This document shows positions 14,858 through 22,290 of a DNA stretch of 23,189 nucleotides, one piece after another. Below the pieces are notes generated by a model. It did not search any database and had not been told where the DNA came from. It saw only the letters and a list, made by a program, of their open reading frames with translations. The first letter of the stretch is position 1. The number at the start of each line of letters is the position of its first letter. Source of the DNA: UBA2336 sp964538575 (lineage in GTDB: Bacteria; Bacteroidota; Bacteroidia; Cytophagales; Cyclobacteriaceae); the NCBI GenBank assembly GCA_964538575.1, contig CAZIGG010000039.1, positions 1-23,189 of the forward strand, in the 5' to 3' direction. The position numbers and the translations under genes were made by a program.

Positions 14858-14892
14858 GTTTATTGATTACTAAAAATTAATTAACGACAATA

Positions 14893-15474
14893 CTACAAGA
14901 GTTTTGAAAGATCAAGCTCAAAACCGGGAAGTACAGTTGAGCCGCTTAGCGTTGAATTGAAATTATCGACAATCGTAAAACCAAAATCCGGTTTATATAT
15001 GTATGCTTTCTTTTCAACCGGGTCGATAAGCCACGCCAACTGACAACCATTTCGTATCCAATCTTCCATTTTAGATTTAAGCTGATTTAGCGAATCTGAT
15101 TCTGAACGAACTTCAATTATAAAATCAGGTGTAAGCGGGGCAAATTTTTTTTGTTGTTCTTCCGTTAATACTTCCCATCGCTCTTTTTTAATAAACGCAG
15201 CATCGGGCGCTAATATAGATTTATCCGGAAGTCTGAACCCCGCAGAAGAATCAAAAACATACCCGCTGTTTTCGTGCTTATCATACCAGTGCGCTAATGC
15301 GCTGTAAATTTTAAAATGAACATTTCCGGTTTTGCTCCCTGACGGTGACATAATTACAAGTTGACCTTTACTGTTTCGCTCAATACGCAGTGGATCGTTG
15401 GCCGCACAAAAATCAAAAAACTCGTCATCGGTAAATTGTGTATCGGGCGGGAATTTCAAAATGAAGCTTTCCAT
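14893..15474 (-). CDS. Uma2 family (DUF820) PD-(D/E)xK nuclease-like protein
   Basis: The 193-residue protein has the Uma2 architecture: an N-terminal segment with DEFFDFCAANDPLRIER (17-33), the strand QLVIMSPSGS (38-47), then the nuclease-like core SAGFRLPDKSILAPDAAFI (77-95) and TPDFIIEVRSESDSL (115-129). D91 and E121 are the probable metal ligands, and the canonical lysine position after the Glu reads V-R. The C-terminus has CQLAWLIDPVEKKAYIYKP. Uma2 proteins are abundant in cyanobacteria and Bacteroidota. Their role is unknown despite the nuclease annotation. Once the false assembly gap is collapsed, it follows acs by about 40 bp. Confidence 0.88.
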   Translation of the reverse strand: MESFILKFPPDTQFTDDEFFDFCAANDPLRIERNSKGQLVIMSPSGSKTGNVHFKIYSALAHWYDKHENSGYVFDSSAGFRLPDKSILAPDAAFIKKERWEVLTEEQQKKFAPLTPDFIIEVRSESDSLNQLKSKMEDWIRNGCQLAWLIDPVEKKAYIYKPDFGFTIVDNFNSTLSGSTVLPGFELDLSKLL

Positions 15475-15513
15475 ATACCAAACTTAACGAATATTATCCT
15501 GAAATATGTTTCC

Positions 15514-15568
15514 TTAAAGCGCCCCGTTCCTGATTTCCTCCACCACCGCTGGATCGGTCAGCGTTGTG
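15514..15568. repeat. Assembly-duplicated copy of the acs 3' end (left of N run)
   Basis: These 55 bases are identical to 15669-15723 on the far side of the N run, including the acs stop codon. They represent the overlap of two contigs that were joined with Ns and not merged. They are not a real second copy. Confidence 0.93.
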
Positions 15569-15668
15569 NNNNNNNNNNNNNNNNNNNNNNNNNNNNNNNN
15601 NNNNNNNNNNNNNNNNNNNNNNNNNNNNNNNNNNNNNNNNNNNNNNNNNNNNNNNNNNNNNNNNNNNN
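15569..15668. other. Assembly gap of 100 N, probably spurious
   Basis: Exactly 100 Ns, a scaffolder's placeholder. Because the 55 bp on both sides are identical, the true sequence very likely has neither the gap nor one of the copies. Confidence 0.93.
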
Positions 15669-17561
15669 TTAAAGCGCCCCGTTCCTGATTTCCTCCACCA
15701 CCGCTGGATCGGTCAGCGTTGTGGTATCGCCTAAGTTCGAGGTTTCTCCTTCCGCAATTTTACGCAAAATCCTGCGCATAATTTTGCCGGATCGGGTTTT
15801 TGGCAACCCGGTTACAAATTGAATTTTGTCAGGTTTGGCAATGGGTCCGATAATTTTTGAAACCGTTTCACGAATCTCGTTGCGGAGCTTTTCTTCGTCC
15901 TGAGGCTTTTCATAACAGATCGCATACGCATAAATTGCCTGCCCTTTCACATCGTGCGGATAGCCCACAACTGCTGCTTCCGAAATACCATGATGTTCGG
16001 TGATCGCGCTTTCAATTTCAGCGGTACCCATGTTGTGTCCGGATACGATAATAATATCATCTACCCGGCCGGTTATTCTGTAATAGCCCTCTGCATCTAC
16101 CCGGCAGCCGTCACCGGTAAAATATTTTCCGGGGAAGGTTGAGAAGTAGGTGTCTTTAAACCGTTGATGGTCGCCATAGATGGTTCGGGCTATTCCCGGC
16201 CACGGAAATTTAACCGCCAGTCTTCCCTCAATGTTGTTGCCGGATAATTCTGTTCCCTTTTCATCCATCACCGCAGGCTGAACTCCGGGTAACGGAAAAC
16301 TTGCATGTGCAGGCTTAAGCTTCGTTACGTTGGCAATCGGAGAAATCATAAATCCGCCCGTTTCGGTTTGCCACCACGTGTCAATCACCGGGCAACTATT
16401 TTTACCAATATGTTTATGATACCACTCCCACGCTTCTTCATTGATAGGTTCTCCCACCGAACCTAATACCTGAAGCGAAGATAGATTGCTTCGCTCAACA
16501 AGTGAAAGAGGCGCCTGCTGAAGCGACCGGATTGCCGTAGGCGCTGTATAAAAAATATTAACCTTATGCCGTTCAATTACCTGCCAGAACCGGCCCATAT
16601 CCGGCCACGAGGGAATGCCTTCAAACATAACGGTTGTTGCTCCCGCGGAAAGCGGTCCGTATAAAATGTATGAATGACCGGTAATCCAGCCAACGTCCGC
16701 TGTACACCAATAAATTTGTCCGGGTTTATATTGAAAGGCAGTTTGAAATGTATAATGAATAAAAACCATGTACCCTGCTGTGGTGTGCACCATCCCTTTC
16801 GGTTTTCCGGTTGAGCCGGAGGTGTAAAGAATAAACAGCATATCCTCTGCATCCATTTCTTCTGCCGGGCAGGTTGAACCCGCTTTTTTTATTTCGTCAT
16901 GCCACCAGAGATCACGGCCGGGTTTCATCGTTACCGGGATATTAACCTGCCGGAAGACAATTGATTTTTCTATCGTTGGGCATTTTTCAAGCGCCTCGTC
17001 AACAATTTTCTTGAGATCAAGCTTTTTATCACCCCGGTTTCCACCATCGGCTGTAAGCATTAACCGGCAGCCCGAATCATTAATCCTGTCCACCAATGAT
17101 CCGGCTGAAAAGCCGGCAAACACAACGGAGTGTATGGCACCGATCCTTGCGCAGGCTAATACGGCAAAAGCAAGCTCAGGAATCATCGGCATGTAAATGC
17201 AAACCCGGTCGCCTTTTTTAATACCCTGTGCTTTCAGCATGTTAGCGACCCGGCTTACATTTTCAAGCAGTTCGTTGTAGGTAAATTTTTTTGAGTCGTC
17301 TTTCGGGTTGTTGGGTTCCCAGATGAGTGCGGTTTGATTTCCTTTCTCTTCAATATGCCGGTCAAGGCAGTTTTCTGTAATGTTAAGCTTCGCACCCTGA
17401 AACCATTTTACTTCAGGTTTGTGAAAATCAAACTCCAGAACCTTATCCCATTTCTTTTTCCAAACAAAAGCTTCCGCGATGCTTGCCCAAAAAGCTTCCG
17501 GATTCGCTACGCTTTTCTGATACGTGTTTTTATATTCTTCAAATGATTGAATACGATTCAT
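15669..17561 (-). CDS. acs: Acetyl-coenzyme A synthetase
   Basis: Acs activates acetate with ATP to acetyl-AMP and then acetyl-CoA in the cytoplasm, feeding the TCA cycle and AccABCD. The 630 residues are full length. The adenylate-forming signature is YTSGSTGKPKGMVHTT, with TWWQTETGGFMISP, YFTGDGCRVDAEGYYRITGR (hinge Asp region) and DDIIIVSGHNMGTAEIESA. K593 in PKTRSGKIMRR is the catalytic C-terminal lysine that is acetylated in homologues as an off-switch. The last 55 bases of the gene also occur before the N run as an assembly artefact. Uma2, DUF3127 and an unknown gene follow on the same strand. Confidence 0.97.
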   Translation of the reverse strand: MNRIQSFEEYKNTYQKSVANPEAFWASIAEAFVWKKKWDKVLEFDFHKPEVKWFQGAKLNITENCLDRHIEEKGNQTALIWEPNNPKDDSKKFTYNELLENVSRVANMLKAQGIKKGDRVCIYMPMIPELAFAVLACARIGAIHSVVFAGFSAGSLVDRINDSGCRLMLTADGGNRGDKKLDLKKIVDEALEKCPTIEKSIVFRQVNIPVTMKPGRDLWWHDEIKKAGSTCPAEEMDAEDMLFILYTSGSTGKPKGMVHTTAGYMVFIHYTFQTAFQYKPGQIYWCTADVGWITGHSYILYGPLSAGATTVMFEGIPSWPDMGRFWQVIERHKVNIFYTAPTAIRSLQQAPLSLVERSNLSSLQVLGSVGEPINEEAWEWYHKHIGKNSCPVIDTWWQTETGGFMISPIANVTKLKPAHASFPLPGVQPAVMDEKGTELSGNNIEGRLAVKFPWPGIARTIYGDHQRFKDTYFSTFPGKYFTGDGCRVDAEGYYRITGRVDDIIIVSGHNMGTAEIESAITEHHGISEAAVVGYPHDVKGQAIYAYAICYEKPQDEEKLRNEIRETVSKIIGPIAKPDKIQFVTGLPKTRSGKIMRRILRKIAEGETSNLGDTTTLTDPAVVEEIRNGAL

Positions 17562-17628
17562 AGTTTCCGGTTGATAAAACTAAAAGTCGGGGGTTTTGCT
17601 ATAAAAACAAAACGATTATTTGAAGAGA

Positions 17629-18393
17629 TTAAAGCATGTATTCAATGGCTACCGCTACCAGTGCGCCCAGCACAGCCACTGTTAATTTTTTACCATTGAA
17701 CCGGTGTGCGGGACTGCTTTCAAAAACAATGGTTGTGGAAATGTGCAGGAAGTTTCCGCATACCAATGCATACACGTATGTAAGGCCTGCGGCAGATAAA
17801 ATCTCTACGTCAATCAGGTAGGTTGAAATCAACAGGCCGAATGGCGCAGCCAGGGAGAAAAAAAACAAGTGTGGCAATGCGTTTTTGACGGATTTAAGTT
17901 GAAACGAAAGAACGGTCATTAACGCAAAGGCTGCCGGTGCGCGGTGCAGGGCAATGCCGAGCAGGATTGCATTTGTGTCATATTGCATGCCCATTCCTGC
18001 AATGGGTTGTACCAGCATGGCCCCTTCTAAAAAAGCATGAACACACAGTGCACCCAGCAACACAAACGCTGATATCTGCCGATGATGCTCATCGTGATGG
18101 TGGTGATCGGCATGATCGTGCGTATGAATATGACCATGCTCAATGCCTGAGGTAAAATATTCCATCACCTGCTGCAGGAAAAATCCGGCCAGTACAAAAA
18201 GACCGATTAACTCAACTTCGCTGTTCCGGATGTAAAGCTCCGGCAGGATATGAACTACCGTGATGCCGAACAGGTAAGCTCCCGCAAAAACCAGGAGAAG
18301 TTTAAAGCTTTTTGTTCGCCCGGGGGGAACGAGGTAAACCGCCAAACCAGACAATAAGGGAGTGAAGAACAAAACAAGCAGCTTGAGTATCAT
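17629..18393 (-). CDS. ZIP family metal transporter
   Basis: This integral-membrane importer of divalent metal (zinc, possibly manganese or iron) has 254 residues and about eight hydrophobic segments. Between membrane segments three and four is a histidine-rich loop (about 86-104, HGHIHTHDHADHHHHDEHH), typical of metal binding in the family. The transport-site motifs are HAFLEG (119-124) in segment four and HRAPAAFAL (150-158) in segment five; the latter has Ala where many ZIPs have Glu after HxxP. The promoter predicted upstream overlaps an inverted-repeat cluster shared with ruvB's upstream region, suggesting metal-dependent repression. The substrate cannot be told from sequence alone. Confidence 0.9.
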   Translation of the reverse strand: MILKLLVLFFTPLLSGLAVYLVPPGRTKSFKLLLVFAGAYLFGITVVHILPELYIRNSEVELIGLFVLAGFFLQQVMEYFTSGIEHGHIHTHDHADHHHHDEHHRQISAFVLLGALCVHAFLEGAMLVQPIAGMGMQYDTNAILLGIALHRAPAAFALMTVLSFQLKSVKNALPHLFFFSLAAPFGLLISTYLIDVEILSAAGLTYVYALVCGNFLHISTTIVFESSPAHRFNGKKLTVAVLGALVAVAIEYML

Positions 18394-18422
18394 AGCATGA
18401 ACGTGCGCAGGGTAATTACTCG

Positions 18423-18452
18423 CGAAGGTAAATAAAATGTTGCCACATGCAA
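18423..18452 (-). promoter_or_regulatory. Predicted promoter of the ZIP gene
   Basis: On the minus strand, TTG (18452-18450) is followed after 19 bp by TACCTTCG (18430-18423), one mismatch from TAnnTTTG. It is about 30 bases before the start codon. The -33 element lies inside an arm of the inverted repeat. Confidence 0.55.
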
Positions 18453-18461
18453 CAATGTTGC
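18438..18461. promoter_or_regulatory. Inverted-repeat cluster, probable repressor operator
   Basis: Three half-sites alternate in orientation: TGTTGC (18438-18443), GCAACA (18449-18454) and TGTTGC (18456-18461). The first pair makes a 6-5-6 palindrome and the second a perfect 6-1-6 palindrome (GCAACAATGTTGC). They cover the -33 and spacer region of the ZIP promoter and lie about 50 bases upstream of ruvB. A metal-sensing dimeric repressor such as a Fur/Zur- or DtxR-family protein is a reasonable guess. The regulator is not visible here. Confidence 0.6.
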
Positions 18462-18487
18462 TTTTAAGAAATATCCGGTTTCGTGTG

Positions 18488-18495
18488 TACCTTCG
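18488..18495 (+). promoter_or_regulatory. Possible -7 element of ruvB
   Basis: TACCTTCG, the same one-mismatch form as on the opposite strand at 18430-18423, lies 14 bases before the ruvB ATG. I found no -33 TTG at suitable spacing. Confidence 0.35.
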
Positions 18496-18509
18496 CCTGA
18501 CTTAATACT

Positions 18510-19541
18510 ATGCGGGAAGATTATCTGAAAGGTGATGGTGAGAACCTGAATGCTGCCGAAAAGGAGTTTGAAAAGGCGCTGCGCCCGTTATCCTTTGAGG
18601 ATTTCACCGGGCAGCAAAAGGTTGTCGAGAATATTAAGGTGTTCGTACAGGCTGCCAGACAGCGTAATGAGCCGCTTGATCACGTTCTGCTTCATGGCCC
18701 TCCCGGGCTGGGGAAAACAACCCTTTCCTACATCATTGCCAACGAACTTCAGACAAACATCAAAATAACCTCCGGCCCGGTGCTGGACAAGCCGAGCGAC
18801 CTTGCCGGGTTGCTGACCAACCTGGAGGCACACGATGTTTTGTTTATTGATGAGATCCATCGCCTGAATCCGATTGTTGAGGAATATCTCTATTCTGCGA
18901 TGGAGGATTTCAAGATCGATATCATGCTGGATTCCGGGCCTAATGCGCGATCGATACAGATCGGACTTAATCCGTTTACACTGATTGGCGCAACTACCCG
19001 TGCCGGTTTGTTAACATCGCCTCTACGGGCGCGTTTCGGAATTAACTCACGATTAGAATATTACGACTCCGCGTTGCTTCAAAAAATTATCAACCGCTCA
19101 TGCACCATTTTAAATGTGCCCATTGAAGCGGAAGCTGCGTTTGAAATCGCGCGAAGGAGTCGTGGTACACCGCGTATTGCCAATAACTTGTTAAGAAGAA
19201 CCCGGGACTTTGCTCAGATCAAGGGAAACGGAACGATTAATCTTGAAATTGCCCGAATCGCATTGAAAGCGCTGGATGTTGACGCAAACGGATTGGATGA
19301 GATGGACAATCGTATCCTTATGACGATCATCGAAAAATTTAAAGGCGGCCCGGTTGGGTTAACCACGATTGCCACCGCAGTGGGTGATGAGGCTGAAACC
19401 ATTGAAGAAGTGTATGAGCCTTTTCTGATCCAGGAAGGTTATTTGAAACGTACATCGCGCGGCCGGGAGGCTACAGAGAAAGCATATAAGCATCTGAAGG
19501 TAATTCCTCCGCCAGGTAAAAGCTCAGGGTTGTTTGGATAG
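18510..19541 (+). CDS. ruvB: Holliday junction branch migration helicase RuvB
   Basis: RuvB is the AAA+ hexameric motor that, with RuvA, drives branch migration of Holliday junctions in recombinational repair. The 343 residues are full length. Walker A is HGPPGLGKTT (62-71), Walker B LFIDEIHR (111-118), sensor 1 LIGATTRAG (158-166) and the arginine finger PLRARFG (171-177). The C-terminal winged-helix region contains GPVGLTTIATAVGDE and PFLIQEGYLKRTSRGR, which contacts DNA. queG follows 61 bp later on the same strand after a GC-rich hairpin repeat. ruvA and ruvC are not in this window. Confidence 0.97.
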   Translation: MREDYLKGDGENLNAAEKEFEKALRPLSFEDFTGQQKVVENIKVFVQAARQRNEPLDHVLLHGPPGLGKTTLSYIIANELQTNIKITSGPVLDKPSDLAGLLTNLEAHDVLFIDEIHRLNPIVEEYLYSAMEDFKIDIMLDSGPNARSIQIGLNPFTLIGATTRAGLLTSPLRARFGINSRLEYYDSALLQKIINRSCTILNVPIEAEAAFEIARRSRGTPRIANNLLRRTRDFAQIKGNGTINLEIARIALKALDVDANGLDEMDNRILMTIIEKFKGGPVGLTTIATAVGDEAETIEEVYEPFLIQEGYLKRTSRGREATEKAYKHLKVIPPPGKSSGLFG

Positions 19542-19555
19542 TTCCATCACCCCTT

Positions 19556-19600
19556 CCCCTCTCCCCGGAGGAGAGGGGTGTCCGAAGGACGGGGAGAGGG
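19556..19600 (+). repeat. GC-rich hairpin repeat between ruvB and queG
   Basis: CCCCTCTCC (19556-19564) pairs with GGAGAGGGG (19570-19578) around CCGGA. Alternatively CCCTCTCCCC (19557-19566) pairs exactly with GGGGAGAGGG (19591-19600). The two folds exclude each other. Read in frame, it encodes the SPLPGGEG-like string seen wherever this dispersed repeat type occurs, which marks it as repeat DNA and not coding sequence. Confidence 0.7.
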
Positions 19601-19602
19601 AA

Positions 19603-20409
19603 ATGAAGTTAACTCAGCATACATATTTTGTAAAATCACTCGCACAGGAATTAGGTTTCAGTTTCTGCGGCATTTCAAAAGCTGAGTTCTTAAAGGACGA
19701 AGCTCCGCAGCTTGAAGAATGGCTGAAACGCGGCTACCAGGGAAAGATGAGCTACTTAGAAAATTATTTTGACAAGCGACTCGATCCTGCGTTGCTTGTT
19801 CCGGGAGCGAAATCCGTCATCAGTTTACTGTACAACTATTATCCGGAGAAAGATCTGGCTACTGAAAGCGATCTAAAGATTGCCAAGTATGCGTATGGAG
19901 AAGATTATCACTTTGTAGTAAAGGATAAGCTGAAAATTCTTTTTGAAAGACTTAGGGAAAAAGCAGGCGACATCCAGGGCCGGGTATTTGTCGACTCAGC
20001 GCCCGTGATGGAGCGCGCATGGGCGAAAAAATCCGGGCTGGGCTGGATTGGAAAAAACAGCTTGCTGTTGAACAAAACCTCCGGAAGCTTTTACTTCCTT
20101 GCAGAAATTATTCTTGATCTGGAGCTTGAGTACGATGGCCCGGTAAAAGATTACTGCGGCACATGCACCGCCTGCATGGATGCCTGCCCCACGGATGCCA
20201 TTGCCGAACCGTATGTGGTAGACGGCAGCAAATGCATTTCCTATTTCACGATTGAATTAAAAGAAGAAATCCCAGCATCGGTAAAAGGAAAATTTGAGAA
20301 CTGGATTTTTGGGTGTGATATCTGCCAGGATGTGTGTCCGTGGAACCGTTTTTCAAAACCGCACCAGGAAGCAAGGTTCAATTCAAATCCACAGTTAAGT
20401 TCGATGACG
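19603..20409 (+). CDS. queG: Epoxyqueuosine reductase, 3' end lost in assembly gap
   Basis: QueG is the cobalamin and iron-sulfur enzyme that makes the last step of queuosine synthesis in tRNA. The ATG at 19603 gives MKLTQHTYFVKSLAQELGF; a longer reading from 19534 would translate the repeat and was rejected. VDSAPVMERAWAKKSGLGWIGKNS (starts 130) holds the probable catalytic D131. Ferredoxin-like cysteines are at 185, 188, 191 and 195 (CGTCTACMDAC) and 238, 241 and 245 (CDICQDVC), with C211 between, enough for two [4Fe-4S] clusters. The 269 visible residues stop at an N run. Homologues run about 40 or more residues further, and no QueG-like sequence appears after the gap. Confidence 0.92.
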
Positions 20410-20509
20410 NNNNNNNNNNNNNNNNNNNNNNNNNNNNNNNNNNNNNNNNNNNNNNNNNNNNNNNNNNNNNNNNNNNNNNNNNNNNNNNNNNNNNNNNNNN
20501 NNNNNNNNN
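20410..20509. other. Assembly gap of 100 N
   Basis: A placeholder of exactly 100 Ns whose true length is unknown. Unlike the first gap, its flanks do not match each other. It hides the end of queG and lies 12 bases from a dispersed hairpin repeat that may have broken the assembly. Confidence 0.9.
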
Positions 20510-20521
20510 TTTCATTTTCAT

Positions 20522-20547
20522 GTAGAGACGCAAAATTTCGTCTCTAC
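20522..20547. repeat. Dispersed hairpin repeat
   Basis: GTAGAGACG (20522-20530) and its exact complement CGTCTCTAC (20539-20547) flank the 8-nt loop CAAAATTT. Hairpins of this GTAGAGACG type recur in many Bacteroidota and cyanobacterial genomes, from memory. The right arm supplies the stop codon of the neighbouring small gene. Confidence 0.7.
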
Positions 20548-20726
20548 GCTACAAAACAGCGATTCAGGATCGCCTGATGTTGCTTCCCAAACAGGTTGTA
20601 GCACCATTGTTTGAGTTCCTGTACTTCAGCGCCAATCAACACTTCGATGGCCTTCTTTAACTCTTTTTCAAAGAGCTTTGCGTCAAAACTCACCTTTGTG
20701 AGCACGGTTTTGACATAATTCAACAT
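20544..20726 (-). CDS. Small hypothetical protein (60 residues)
   Basis: The sequence starts MLNYVKTVLTKVSFDAKLFE and continues through ELKKAIEVLIGAEVQELKQW to CYNLFGKQH and NRCFVA. It is predicted mostly alpha-helical, soluble, with many Leu, Glu and Lys residues. I have the impression of a short conserved Bacteroidota family with this pattern but cannot name a function. The stop codon and probably the last residues (FVA) come from the dispersed repeat, so the ancestral protein may have ended slightly earlier. It diverges from batD with about 118 bp between the starts. Confidence 0.6.
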   Translation of the reverse strand: MLNYVKTVLTKVSFDAKLFEKELKKAIEVLIGAEVQELKQWCYNLFGKQHQAILNRCFVA

Positions 20727-20808
20727 AGGTTAGCTATTAACTGAAATAAAAATTATTTAAAAGCACGACTAATTTAATAAGCGGTAAAGCTAACTAAAAG
20801 AACATTTT

Positions 20809-20816
20809 TAGTTTTG
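20809..20816 (+). promoter_or_regulatory. Predicted -7 promoter element of batD
   Basis: TAGTTTTG matches TAnnTTTG exactly. Transcription would start near 20821, which favours the ATG at 20845 over the GTG at 20821 as the batD start. No clear -33 TTG at the usual spacing. Confidence 0.5.
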
Positions 20817-20844
20817 TAACGTGTTATTGGTACGAAGATTGAAG

Positions 20845-22290
20845 ATGAGGCCGTTTTTTTCGATGAAATCACTTTTTGCGCTTTTTTTTGCAGCCGCTGC
20901 AAGCCTGGGCTTTGTTCAGGCGCAAACTATCCAGATCGTTTTAGGACCAGATGAAATTGGCGAAAATCAGAGCTGGACAATTACCGTAACGGTTCAAAAC
21001 GACCGGTTTAAATCGCACGATTATGTTTTTCCTGAAATTTACGGGTTTCGTAAACGGGGCACTTCTTCGCAGTCGCAAACCAGCATTATAAACGGCCAGG
21101 TCTCTTCTTCGCAAAGTGTTACCATGACCTATTTGCCGGTTAAGCAGGGAACGTACACCGTTCAGGCTTTCAGGATGACCGTTAACGGGCAAGCCATTAA
21201 TTCGCCCGGGAAAAAAGTTAAGGTGGGCCCGCCCGTGCAAACCCAGCGTGATCCGTTCGCCTACGATCCCAATGATTTTTTCGGGAGAAAAAACAATACT
21301 GAATTCATTGATATTAAAGAAGATGCTTTCCTGGCAATTTCTACCAACAAGTCGGAGGTGTACGTGGGCGAAGGGTTCACCGCGTCAATTTCTTTTTACG
21401 TAGCCGATAAGAATCGCGCTCCTTTACAATTTTATGACCTGGGCAAACAGCTCACCAATATTTTAAAGAAGATAAAGCCAGCCAATTGCTGGGAAGAGAA
21501 TTTTGAGATTGAAAACGTTCAAAGTGAAACCGTAACCATTAACGGTGAATATTACGATCGGTATAAGCTGTACGAAGCAACGTTCTACCCCCTCAACACC
21601 AAACCGATTGAGTTCCCAAGCATTGGTTTGCAACTGATCAAATTTAAAGTAGCCAAAAATCCCTCCTTCTTTGGGCAGAACCGGAAAGAAGATTTCAAAA
21701 CATTTTATTCAAAACCAAAAACCATAAAGGTAAAAGAGCTTCCGCCTCACCCGTTGCGCGACAAAGTTGCGGTAGGCGATTACCGGCTTGATGAGCGCAT
21801 CAGCAGCACCGCGTTGCAAACCGGCCAAAGCTTTTCTTATGACTTCAACATTTACGGTGAGGGAAACATCTCCGCAATTGAACGGCCGCGGGTAATGAAG
21901 GATGGCAGCTTCGAATTCTACGAGCCCAACATCCGGCAGAATATTAACCGGCAGAACAGCCGTGTGACCGGAACAAAATCTTTCAGCTATTTTATTATAC
22001 CTAAAGAACCGGGCGATTACCGGATGCGTGATATGATGCATTGGGTTTATTTCAACCCGGCACTGAAAAAATACGACACGCTTATAGCACGTTCAGCCAT
22101 TGTGGTGAACGGGGAAAGTCTGAAAAACGAAGCAATCGAGTCCACCGATACAGGTTCGCTTTATGATAAAATAAGCTCAACCGATAATGTTTTGCGCACT
22201 TCAACCGATTCAGGATGGATTTCAACTGCACTGGGAATTTTTATTTTGGCCATGTTGAGCGGATCGGCTTATCTTGTGTTCAAAAAGTAA
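20845..22290 (+). CDS. batD: BatD family protein
   Basis: BatD proteins are membrane-anchored periplasmic proteins named from the Bacteroides aerotolerance operon; their precise role is unsettled. From the ATG at 20845 there are 481 residues: a signal peptide (MKSLFALFFAAAASLGFVQAQ, a second possible start at 20863), a beta-rich domain opening with IVLGPDEIGENQSWTITV, repeated immunoglobulin-like segments (TYTVQAFRMTVNGQ, EVYVGEGFTASISFYV, FSYDFNIYGEGNISAI), PFAYDPNDFFGR, and a C-terminal transmembrane helix (WISTALGIFILAMLSGSAYL) ending KK. The usual batA, batB and batC partners are not next to it here. aroC begins on the base after its stop. Confidence 0.85.
   Translation: MRPFFSMKSLFALFFAAAASLGFVQAQTIQIVLGPDEIGENQSWTITVTVQNDRFKSHDYVFPEIYGFRKRGTSSQSQTSIINGQVSSSQSVTMTYLPVKQGTYTVQAFRMTVNGQAINSPGKKVKVGPPVQTQRDPFAYDPNDFFGRKNNTEFIDIKEDAFLAISTNKSEVYVGEGFTASISFYVADKNRAPLQFYDLGKQLTNILKKIKPANCWEENFEIENVQSETVTINGEYYDRYKLYEATFYPLNTKPIEFPSIGLQLIKFKVAKNPSFFGQNRKEDFKTFYSKPKTIKVKELPPHPLRDKVAVGDYRLDERISSTALQTGQSFSYDFNIYGEGNISAIERPRVMKDGSFEFYEPNIRQNINRQNSRVTGTKSFSYFIIPKEPGDYRMRDMMHWVYFNPALKKYDTLIARSAIVVNGESLKNEAIESTDTGSLYDKISSTDNVLRTSTDSGWISTALGIFILAMLSGSAYLVFKK

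Noticed and set aside
15361..15672. Open frame running into the first N run on the plus strand
   Set aside because: It is antisense to the Uma2 gene and acs end, and a third of it is Ns in a spurious gap.
19534..19602. TTG start that extends queG by 23 residues
   Set aside because: The extension overlaps the ruvB end and translates the dispersed GC-rich repeat. The QueG family starts at the ATG at 19603.
20510..20577. Continuation of queG after the second N run
   Set aside because: The apparent in-frame residues after the gap look like translated repeat and small-gene antisense sequence, not a QueG C-terminus, and the N count is arbitrary.
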